Shown here: positions 35,601-47,600 of the stretch, one piece after another
How positions within the stretch are numbered: position 1 is the stretch's first letter
Layout: each line of letters begins with the position of its first letter
Assembly: GCA_950097015.1 (NCBI GenBank)
Contig: CATNEN010000037.1
Span: 1,116,001-1,180,000 of the forward strand
DNA: 64,000 bases
Source: Macrostomum hystrix
Lineage: Eukaryota > Platyhelminthes > Macrostomidae
Reading direction: 5' to 3'
Program-made: the position numbers and the translations under genes
The notes under the pieces: generated by a model
Told to the model about the DNA's origin: nothing
Seen by the model: the letters and a program-made list of their open reading frames with translations, nothing else
Databases searched by the model: none

Positions 35601-38600
35601 TGAATTTGTACACAATGTCACTGAATCTGTACACAATGTCACTGAATCTGTACACAATGTCACTGAATCTGCACACTATGTCACTGAATCTGTACACAAT
35701 GTCACTTAATCTGCACACAATGTCACTGAATCTGTAAACTATGTCACTGAATCTGTACACAATGTCACTGAATCTGTACACAATGTCACTGAATCTGTAC
35801 ACTATATCACTTAATCTGTACACAATGTCACTGAATCTGTACACAATGTCACTGAATCTGTACACAATGTCACTTAATCTGCACACAATCTCACTGAATC
35901 TGTACACTATATCACTTAATCTGTACACAATGTCACTGAATCTGTACACAATGTCACTGAATCTGTACACAATGTCACTTAATCTGCACACAATGTCACT
36001 GAATCTGCACACTATGTCACTGAATCTGTACACAATGTCACTTAATCTGCACACAATGTCACTGAATCTGTACACTATGTCACTGAATCTGTACACAATG
36101 TCACTTAATCTGCACACAATGTCACTGAATCTGTACACAATGTCACTGAATCTGCACACTATGTCACTGAATCTGCACACTATGTCACTGAATCTGTACA
36201 CAATGTCACTGAATCTGCACACAATGTCACTGAATCTGTACACAATGTCACTGAATCTGTACACAATGTCACTGAATCTGCACACTATGTCACTGAATCT
36301 GTACACAATGTCACTTAATCTGCACACAATGTCACTGAATCTGTACACAATGTCACTGAATCTGTACACTATGTCACTGAATTTGTACACAATGTCACTG
36401 AATCTGTACACAATGTCACTGAATCTGTACACAATGTCACTGAATCTGTACACAATGTCACTGAATCTGTACACAATGTCACTGAATCTGTACACAATGT
36501 CACTGAATCTGTACACAATGTCACTGAATCTGTACACTATGTACACTGAGACTCACTCTTCTATATTTGGTTGCAGAATATATATTCTCAATTTTTCCTT
36601 TCTCCCACGATGTAGAAACTATCTGGGGAGTTGGCGGCGCGTGTAATAAATCTATGTAACAGCGGACCGCAATAAAGCTACACCAGCAGCCCAGTCGGCC
36701 AGTGTTACCGAAACCACTCATTCGTCAGTTCTTATCTGACGGACGCAGTCTTTCTCGCTTAGACGCTTGAAGATTTTTTCCCTTGGGCAATCTGTAGTGT
36801 TTTAGTAGTCTCAGCCAAAGCGATCAAAAGCATGCTGTCTCTAATTGCCTGAATTCATTGCACCAATTTCGTCAGTTTTATTATAACGCTTGCTTCGCAC
36901 TTGTCATTAGAATCGGCATCCTATTAACAGAAATGCAGATTCCCAGATTTGTTAGCACTTTTAAATGGCATCGCACGTTTAACTGTGGACTTTATAATTT
37001 ACGGCTCGTAGAAGCATTGAATCATTCGGTTAAAGTGCCTGTCTGAGGATCTGTTGGGGATCTGAGGATCAGTTGCGGATCAGAGGATCAGTTGGGATCT
37101 GTGGATCAGTTGGGGATCTAAGGAACAGTTAGTGATCTGAGGATCAGTTTGGGATCTAAGGAACAGTTAGTGATCTGAGGATCAGTTGGGATCTGAGGAT
37201 CAGTTGGGATCTGAGGATCAGTTGGGGATCTGAGGATCAGTTGGGATCTGAGGATCAGTTGGGATCTGAGGATCAGTTGGGATCTGAGGATCAGTTGCGG
37301 ATCTGAGGATCAGTTGGGGATCTGAGGATCAGTTGGGGATCTGAGGATCAGATGGGGATCTGAGGATCAGTTGGGGATCTGAGGATCAGATGGGGATCTG
37401 AGGATCAGATGGGGATCTGAGGATCAGTTGGGGATCTGAGGATCAGTTGGAGATCTGAGGATCAGATGGGGATCTGAGGATCAGTTGGAGATCTGAGGAT
37501 CAGATGGGGATCTGAGGATCAGTTGCGGATCTGAGGATCAGTTGGGATCTGAGGATCAGTTGGGGATCTGAGGATCAGTTGGGGATCTGTGGAGCAGTTG
37601 GAGATCTGAGGATCAGTTGGAGATCTGAGGATCAGTTGGGATCTGAGGATCAGTTGGGATCTGAGGATCAGTTGGGGATCTGAGGATCAGATGGGGATCT
37701 GAGGATCAGTTGGGGATCTGAGGATCAGATGGGGATCTGAGGATCAGATGGGGATCTGAGGATCAGTTGGGGATCTGAGGATCAGATGGGGATCTGAGGA
37801 TCAGTTGCGGATCTGAGGATCAGTTGGAGATCTGAGGATCAGATGGGGATCTGAGGATCAGTTGGAGATCTGAGGATCAGTTGGGATCTGAGGATCAGTT
37901 GGGATCTGAGGATCAGTTGGGATCTGAGGATCAGTTGCGGATCTGAGGATCAGTTGGGGATCTGAGGATCAGTTGGGGATCTGAGGATCAGATGGGGATC
38001 TGAGGATCAGTTGGGGATCTGAGGATCAGATGGGGATCTGAGGATCAGATGGGGATCTGAGGATCAGTTGGGGATCTGAGGATCAGTTGGAGATCTGAGG
38101 ATCAGATGGGGATCTGAGGATCAGTTGGAGATCTGAGGATCAGATGGGGATCTGAGGATCAGTTGCGGATCTGAGGATCAGTTGGGATCTGAGGATCAGT
38201 TGGGGATCTGAGGATCAGTTGGGGATCTGTGGAGCAGTTGGAGATCTGAGGATCAGTTGGAGATCTGAGGATCAGTTGGGATCTGAGGATCAGTTGGGAT
38301 CTGAGGATCAGTTGGGGATCTGAGGATCAGATGGGGATCTGAGGATCAGTTGGGGATCTGAGGATCAGATGGGGATCTGAGGATCAGATGGGGATCTGAG
38401 GATCAGTTGGGGATCTGAGGATCAGATGGGGATCTGAGGATCAGTTGCGGATCTGAGGATCAGTTGGAGATCTGAGGATCAGATGGGGATCTGAGGATCA
38501 GTTGGAGATCTGAGGATCAGATGGGGATCTGAGGATCAGTTGCTGATCTGAGGATCAGTTGGGATCTGAGGATCAGTTGGGGATCTGAGGATCAGTTGGG

Positions 38601-41600
38601 GATCTGTGGAGCAGTTGGAGATCTGAGGATCAGTTGGAGATCTGAGGATCAGTTGGGATCTGAGGATCAGTTGGGATCTGAGGATCAGTTGGGGATCTGA
38701 GGATCAGTTGCGGATCTGAGGATCAGTTGGAGATCTGAGGATCAGTTGGGATCTGAGGATCAGTTGGGGATCTGAGGATCAGTTGTGGATCTAAGGATCT
38801 GTTGGGATCTAAATGAAATCTGCTAGCAATAAATAGATCTGAGGCATAAGTTACAATGCAGTTGGAGTACTTTAATAAGCTCTCCTGAACTTTAAGATAT
38901 AAAAACACAAAAAACCCTGAGATGCAACTCACGCAGACGAAGTTAAATACGCGCTCTGGATAGAGCTGTCGCAGCTCGTCAAGACTTTCGATTCCTGTGA
39001 GCCGATCCGGAACATTGAAATTCTTCTCCTGGCAGGTGGCATCTGGCCTTTCCTGGTCTTTCCTGCCCCTGCTCTTGCCACTGGCCGCTGTGGGGTTGAC
39101 TTTCGGAGGCGCCTGCTCGAAGGCTACGTTGAGTAGGTCGATGCTCTGCTCATGGGGAGCGAGTCTGTGGTGAGTAGTTTAAGCTTTAAACATTTCAGGA
39201 AATCAGGTTCGCTTTCTAAGAAATCCAGAATGAAATCAGGTTAGCTTTTCAAGACACACTTCAGCCAATCAGGTTAGCTTTTCAAGACATCCTTCAGCCA
39301 ATCAGTTTAGCTTTTCAAGACACCCTTCAGCCAATCAGGTTAGCTTTTCAAGACACACTTCAGCCAATCAGGTTAGCTTTTCAAGACACACTTCAGCCAA
39401 TCAGGTTAGCTTTTCAAGACACACTTCAGCCAATCAGGTTAGCTTTTCAAGACATCCTTCAGCCAATCAGGTTAGCTTTTCAAGACATGCTTCAGCCAAT
39501 CAGTTTAGCTTTTCAAGACACCCTTCAGCCAATCAGGTTAGCTTTTCAAGACACACTTCAGCCAATCAGGTTAGCTTTTCAAGACATGCTTCAGCCAATC
39601 AGTTTAGCTTTTCAAGACACCCTTCAGCCAATCAGGTTAGCTTTTCAAGACACACTTCAGCCAATCAGGTTCCCTTTTCAAGACACCCTTCAGCCAATAG
39701 GGTTAGCTTTTCAAGACATGCTTCAGCCAATCAGGTTAGCTTTTCAAGACACCCTTCAACCAATCAGGTTAGCTTTTCAAGACATCCTTTAGCCAATCAG
39801 GTTAGCTTTTCAAGACATCCTTCAGCCAATCAGTTTAGCTTTTCAAGACATCCTTTAGCCAATCAGGTTAGCTTTTCAAGACATCCTTTAGCCAATCAGG
39901 TTAGCTTTTCAAGACATCCTTTAGCCAATCAGGTTAGCTTTTCAAGACATCCTTCAGCCAATCAGTTTAGCTTTTCAAGACATCCTTTAGCCAATCAGGT
40001 TAGCTTTTCAAGACATCCTTTAGCCAATCAGGTTAGCTTTTCAAGACACCCTTCAGCCAATAGGGTTAGCTTTTCAAGACATCCTTCAGCCAATCAGGTT
40101 AGCTTTTCAAGACATCCTTTAGCCAATCAGGTTAGCTTTTCAAGACATCCTTTAGCCAATCAGGTTAGCTTTTCAAGACATCCTTTAGCCAATCAGGTTA
40201 GCTTTTCAGAAATGCCAAGTTCATTAACCTTCACAGCAGAATAAAAAAGTCTGGAGAAAATCATCTTTGAACTCATTGAATACGCTCGTAATCAGCGTTC
40301 TCAGCTGCAGCAAACATTTTGGCCTGATATTTCATGCATCCAGTGAAAATAATGAGGAGATCAAGTTTCCTCAACGACGAATAAGAGGAAGAGAGGCTTG
40401 AGCAGTGCTAACTAGCTCCAGAAGAGGAGCAAGCATTTCCGGATATTGATTTATCGCCTAGATTATCGCCTAGCGGTGGGGTGAGCAATATCTGAGAAAA
40501 CAGGGAAAGGCTTTCTATGCTGGTCGATTAGCACGAATGATATCGAACATTAATAGTCCGCATAAGTAAAGGGTTCGAGCGGCGCGCACAACGAACACCC
40601 AAAAACAACCATCGCATAGTGACTGGAATAGTTTGTGGCCAATAATACTACAAGCCTCATAGAACCACAATAACTCAGATGAAAACAGATTAAAGGGGGA
40701 ATTCGAAACGTTTTTCCAAATCAAAGTGACATAAAAGTGCAAAAATGCTACATTTAATTACTCAATGAGTTCAGAATATGAGCAGTCAATGAGTTGAGAA
40801 TATGAGCAGTCAATGAGTTGAGAATATGAGCAGTCAATGAGTTGAGAATATGAGCAGTCAATGAGTTGAGAATATGAGCAGCCAATGAGTTGAGAATATG
40901 AACAGTCAATGAGTTGAGAATATGAGCAGTCAATGAGTTGAGAATATGAGCAGCCAATGAGTTGAGAATATGAGCAGTCAATGAGTTGAGAATATGAGCA
41001 GTCAATGAGTTGAGAATATGAGCAGTCAATGAGTTGAGAATATGAGCAGTCAATGAGTTGAGAATATGAGCAGTCAATGAGTTGAGAATATCAGCAGTCA
41101 ATGAGTTGAGAATATGAGCAGTCAATGAGTTGAGAATATGAGCAATCAATGAGTTGAGAATATGAGCAGTCGATGAGTTGAGAATATGAGCAGTCAATGA
41201 GTTCAGAATATGAGCAGTCCAGTTAAGAATACAAAAAATCATAAAGTACAAGGACCCCTTAATCCAGCAGTAAATCAAAGATCTTTTTAGGAACGAGGAT
41301 AATTGAAATGCTAAAGTTGATAAAGGTGGGGCGTCTTATCTTATCAGGCGTATTCGAACAAGGGAAGGGTCAGGTTCTCAAACGTCTTAAGCATTTTCTA
41401 ATAAATGAGCAAACGAAGACCAATGAGATGCTTAAATGCACAAGAAATTTTATTAAATCTTAACTTATCTACTCAAAAAGTACCTTTGAGATTTTAGAAG
41501 AATGCAAACATCTCTAAGCTTCTGATTTTGTTTAAATTTAACAAGTAAATTCTAAATTCTAAAATGCCTCCTGTTGCGATTCTACATTAGATTCCTCCTG

Positions 41601-44600
41601 CTGCCATTCTACATTAGATTCCTCTTGCTGCGATTCTACATAAGCTTTCTGCTGCTGCGATTCTACATTAGGTTTCTCCTGCTGCGATTCTAGGCTAGGC
41701 TCTAGCTGCGATTCTAGGCTAGGCTCTTTCTTCGATTCTAGGCTAGGCTCTAGCTGCGATTCTAGGCTAGGCTCTTTCTTCGATTCTAGGCTAGGCTCTT
41801 GCTGCGATTCTAGGCTAGGCTCCTTCTTCGATTCTAGGCTAGGCTCTAGCTGCGATTCTAGGCTAGGCTCTTGCTGCGATTCTAGGCTAGGCTCTAGCTG
41901 CGATTCTAGGCTAGGCTCTTTCTTCGAGTCTAGGCTAGGATCTTTCTTCGATTCTAGGCTAGGCTCTTGCTGCGATTCTAGGCCAGGCTCTAGCTGCGAT
42001 TCTAGGCTAGGCTCTTTCTTCGATTCTAGGCTAGGCTCTAGCTGCGATTCTAGGCTAGGCTCCTTCTTCGATTCTAGGCTAGGCTCTAGCTGCGATTCTA
42101 GGCTAGGCTCTAGCTGCGATTCTAGGCTAGGCTCTTGCTGCGATTCTAGGCCAGGCTCTAGCTGCGATTCTAGGCTAGGCTCTTTCTTCGATTCTAGGCT
42201 AGGCTCTAGCTGCGATTCTAGGCTAGGCTCTTGCTGCGATTTTAGGCCAGGCTCTAGCTGCGATTCTAGGCTAGGCTCTTTCTTCGATTCTAGGCCAGGC
42301 TCTAGCTGCGATTCTAGGCTAGGCTCTAGCTGCGATTCTAGGCTAGGCTCCTTCTTCGATTCTAGGCTAGGCTCTAGCTGCGATTCTAGGCTAGGCTCTA
42401 GCTGCGATTCTAGGCTAGGCTCTTGCTGCGATTCTAGGCCAGGCTCTAGCTGCGGTTCTAGGCTAGGCTCTTTCTTCGATTCTAGGCTAGGCTCTAGCTG
42501 CGATTCTAGGCTAGGCTCTTTCTTCGATTCTAGGCTAGGCTCTAGCTGCGATTCTAGGCTAGGCTCTTGCTGCGATTCTAGGCTAGGCTCTTGCTGCGAT
42601 TTTAGGCCAGGCTCTAGCTGCGATTCTAGGCTAGGCTCTTTCTTCGATTCTAGGCCAGGCTCTAGCTGCGATTCTAGGCTAGGCTCTTTCTTCGATTCTA
42701 GGCTAGGCTCTAGCTGCGATTCTAGGCTAGGCTCTAGCTGCGATTCTAGGCTAGGCTCTTGCTGCGATTCTAGGCCAGGCTCTAGCTGCGATTCTAGGCT
42801 AGGCTCTTTCTTCGATTCTAGGCCAGGCTCTAGCTGCGATTCTAGGCTAGGCTCTTTCTTCGATTCTAGGCTAGGCTCTAGCTGCGATTCTAGGCTAGGC
42901 TCTTGCTGCGATTCTAGGCCAGGCTCTAGCTGCGATTCTAGGCTAGGCTCTAGCTGCGATTCTAGGCTAGGCTCTTTCTTCGATTCTAGGCTTGGCTCTA
43001 GCTGCGATTCTAGCCTAGATATGGAAGCTGTCGAAACAAGCGGTGGATATTATATTATTATTATTATTATGTTATTAGTATTATATTATAATAGTGGATA
43101 TTAACTTTTTGCTGACTTTTTAAAACACAATAAACAAAAAAAACCAGTGAAATACGAGCTTATATTTAAAATGTGCTCCTTGAGCCATTAACTTATAGTT
43201 GAGTACCGATTGTAATGAATATTTTTTGAGAAATTTATGCAGCGAAAGCAGCAGCAATGACAAAAGGCCGTCAGGCCACATGGGAGCCACCTGGAAGTGT
43301 ATCGTAAAAAACTGATTCTCTAAAATCTAGCGCATAGCGTTAATAAAGACCTATAGAATTAGTACTCGTAGTTCAAAATGTTGTGTAAAATACCTGATTA
43401 TTCACTACAGCTATTCTTGGAGTGACTGAGTGAGCTTAGGAACACGAAAATCTGTTCTCTTACTTGCAGATTAGCTGGGCAAAAAAATTAATTTCGCATC
43501 CTATAAACTCACTTTTCCATTAGTAACAAGAAAGAAAAAAAATTGTAAGAGGTACAGGATAGAGCGAGAGACAAGGATACAGACGACAAAGTAGAGAGGA
43601 GGAACGATCTAAAATCCGCAGGCCCAAAAGGTGCTCACCACGATGGCACTGACTCAAAAGGTGCTCACCACGATGGCACTGACCCAAAAGGTGCTCACCA
43701 CGATGGCACTGACCCAAAAGGTGCTCACCACGATGGCACTCACTCAAAAGGTGCTCACCACGATGGCACTGACCCAAAAGGTGCTCACCACGATGGCACT
43801 GACTCAAAAAGTGCTCACCACGATAGCACTGACCCAAAAGGTGTTGACCCCGATGGCACTGACCCAAAAGGTGCTCACCACGATGGCACTGACCTCGCAG
43901 CTAAAAAATCAAGAAAGATTGTTTAAATCAAAAGACAAAGTTTATTTTTAATTATATTTTAATAATTGTCAGAGAGAGAGGAAAAGAGAAGTGGCGCATT
44001 AGCCAGTCGCTATTTTAGCTCCGTTTGCAGACATTATTATCTAGGCTCAAAACTGTTCCTCTGATACAAGAAAGCGGAATAGCAATTCACTTATGCTCTA
44101 CTGAACTCGAAAATGAATAGATTCTCACCTAAGTAATTGTAACGGAATTAATGCCTAGTAGATTTGAATAACAGCAGAGTGACAAAGCGCGAGACGCCTA
44201 TCGTAGGTTATGTGCTCGAATCGGCAATTATGTCGTTTGAATTAATTAATTTAACTACTGATGCAAAAAACACAAGCGCACGTTGCAAAAACTGCGCCAA
44301 ATTAATTAAAAGAGAGAGAGGGTGAGCAGGACAAGTTGCTCAGGGGAAGAGCTGGGTCAGAGGGAGGGGTGGGTGACAGGGACAGGTGGGTCAGAGGGAG
44401 AGGTGGGTGAGAGGGAGGGGTGGGTGAGAGGGAGGGTGGGTGAGAGGGAGGGGTGGGTGAGAGGGAGGGGTGGGTCAGAGGGAGGGGTGGGTGACAGGGA
44501 CAGGTGGGTCAGAGGGAGAGGTGGGTGAGAGGGAGGGGTGGGTGAGAGGGAGGGTGGGTGAGAGGGAGGGGTGGGTGAGAGGGAGGGGTGGGTCAGAGGG

Positions 44601-47600
44601 AGAGGTGGGTGAGAGGGAGAGGTGGGTGAGAGGGAGGGGTGGATGAGAGGGAGAGGTGGGTGAGAGGGAGGGGTGGGTAAGAGGGAGAGGTTTGTGAGAG
44701 GTAGAATGGGTCAGAGGGTGAGGTGGGTGACAGGGAGAGGTAGGTGAGAGGGAGGGTGGGTGAGATGGTGAGGTGGGTGAGAGGGAGAGGTGGGTAAGAG
44801 GGAGAAGTAGGCCAGAGGGTTGAAACTAGATAAGGGGAGAGGGTGCAGAGATGGGTACAGAGGCATAGATACACAGGGGAGAGGGGAAAGTCAGAGGGAG
44901 AAAGGTGTTGGCTGGGTAAGTTCTGTAGTCAGGTCGAACAATTGACCTGTTTATCATTATTTTCAATCAACAAACTAACAAACGCCTAATTTATAGGACA
45001 GTTAGCTTACCGTGCAGCCAGCGCGGCAAGGAGAGTGGAGTCGACACCCCCAGAGAACAGCACAGCGACCGCGGACTGCAGCCCCAGCAGCTGCTGTGAC
45101 GGATAGGGCGAGGAGCACAGGCGGACCCTGCAGGAAACGGATTCGGAGAGCAGCTGGCTGAAGGTGGCTGCCTCACTGGCTATCCACTCCGGAACTGACA
45201 GATCTGGCTGCTGCTGATTATCGTTTACAACCGGAGCCGAGACAGCGGTATCGATCGGACAGTCCACCCCAACAGCATCCGGATCAATAACGAACTTTTT
45301 AATGAGACGGTGCTGGTCCAGAGTCACTGGGCAGTCGCACAGTGACGTCACAGATGCAGCCTCGCTAGGATAGTACAGATCGTACGGATGCAGGACAAGC
45401 TCCTTGGCTGAGGCACTGGTTAGACTGAGTGAGAATACACCGAATGCTGGCACTTCAGTCCAATCAGCTGACTGGTCTATGGCCTCCAGAGCCACGGATG
45501 ACCAGACTAGGTGGCCGGAGTTTGTCCCCGTTGTCATGAGCAAGCTGCGACGCCCGAATAGATCCCGGCCGAATAGAACTAGATTGAGATCCGACTGCGG
45601 GGGAATTGTGTATTTACCTGATTTATGATTACACCAGCCCCACTCGATCAGTCTGTTCAGACTGTTCAGTCCATGGACTGGGAATACGCCAAACCCATTT
45701 AACAGCTGGGTGAACCGAAGCAATGCATAGTTAAGTGTCTTGCTAAAACGACACAAATAGTTCCAGTGGAGTCAAGAATCGAACCCCCGACCTTCAAGTC
45801 GTGAGTCCGAGGCTCTAACCACTAGGCTACAACCCCAGATTGCATTTAGCACATTCGTATTAGGAATTTTATGGGCACTTACCCACTCAATCCTATTTTG
45901 AAGATAAAATTTCTAATTTATTCACTTATTATAAGCTATATGATCCCCTTAGAGATCAATTGAGTAGAGTAATCTAAAACATGGTTCAGACATTAGAAAA
46001 TTTTACACCCGAATAGAAAAAACGCCATTGGCACAGCAGCAGCTGTACAGATCCAAAGTCATCTGTACAGCTTTTAAGTCCATGGACTGGGGAAAATTAA
46101 GGGCCTTGAGCAAGAATGCAAATTGTTTATCTTGGGCTGAGATTCGAACTCCGGACCTATTGATAGACCTTTTGACCCTTCGTTTGGGCACGATTTTATC
46201 TATAACTTTTTGACAATACTACCCTAAAAATCTTAGACTGACAATTGAGCTGTAGAGAAAATCCCTAACGTAAAACTAACCGCCACCCTGTTACTCAGGT
46301 CCTAGAAGTGATTTATGGCACTCATTTGTCAGTGGAAGCAAGTTCTGAGTCTGGGTTGGCGTGTTCTTGTGGCTCTGGCGTGAGCTTGAGCACAAATATA
46401 CGAGCCGTCTCTCCTTTCTCACGTCTTCAATTTGCAACAAAATATTTGTTCTGTCACAGCCTCACGGTGAACTTATCTATATTGTTTTTCTATCTCAGTA
46501 CTGGTGCACTAAATACTTATATAAGACACTGAGATTAGATAGTGAGATTAGACACCGAGATTAGACAATGAGATTAGACACTGAGATTAGACACTGAGAT
46601 TAGACACTGAGATTAGACACTGAGATTAGACACTGAGATTCGACACTGAGATTAGACACTGAGATTAGACACTGAGATTAGACACTGAGATTAGACACTG
46701 AGATGAGGCACTTAGATTAGACACTGAGATTCGACACTGAGATTAGACACTGAGATTAGACACTGAGATTAGACACTGAGATTAGACACTGAGATTAGAC
46801 ACTGAGATTAGACACTGAGATTAGACACTGAGATTAGACACTGAGATTAGACACTGAGATTAGACACTGAGATTAGATACTGAGATTAGACACTGAGATT
46901 AGACACTGAGATTAGACTCTGGGATGAAATACTGAGAGTTGACACTGAGATTAGACACTGAGGGTAGACACTGAGAGCAGGCCTTACAGCATAGTAGAAG
47001 AAGGCATGCGGCCCGTCAAGTTGTCCCAGCGAGGCCAGCAATTCGTCCAGAGATCGGCACTTTTGAAGCAGCAGGCCCACCGCTTCCGTGTCGCTGCCCG
47101 TCAGATCCACCTGTGGATGTTGGCAGGATGAATCGGAAGTGAGGGGTAACACTTTAGTGATTTATAAACTCACCTCCCACAAAACAAGTATTTTTTCAAG
47201 GTGGGACATACTTCCCATAGTGAGAAATATACATATTTTACAGTGAGATATAAACACATTCCATAGTGAGACACAAACACATTCCACAGTGAAACACAAA
47301 CACATTCCACAGTAAAACACAAACACATTCCATAGTGAAACACAAACACATTCCATAGTGAAACACAAACACATTCCACGTGAGACAAACACATTCCACA
47401 GTGAAACACAAACACATTCCACGTGAGACAAACACATTCCACAGTGAAACACAAACACATTCCACAGTGAGACAAACACATTCCACAGTGAAACACAAAC
47501 ACATTCCACAGTGAAACACAAACACATTCCACAGTGAAACACAAACACATTCCACGTGAGACAAACGCATTCCACAGTGAAACACAAACACATTCCACAG

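Noticed and set aside
33463-36546. Frame of over 1000 codons on the minus strand
   Set aside because: It is made of a 21-bp tandem unit lacking stops and is interrupted by the Helitron family boundary. It sits in an ASNSD1 intron, has no unique domain, and several other frames are also open.
45602-45616. Alternative ASNSD1 exon 4 acceptor at AAATCAG (45617)
   Set aside because: It would insert residues absent from the family. The CCCCGCAG site joins FFYYA directly to [11 protein letters not shown] in phase 0, as expected.
45765-45836. Functional tRNA gene on the minus strand
   Set aside because: A and B boxes are good, but the same head with a common body recurs at 50440-50662 and the ends do not form a clean acceptor stem. 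It is better read as a SINE head.
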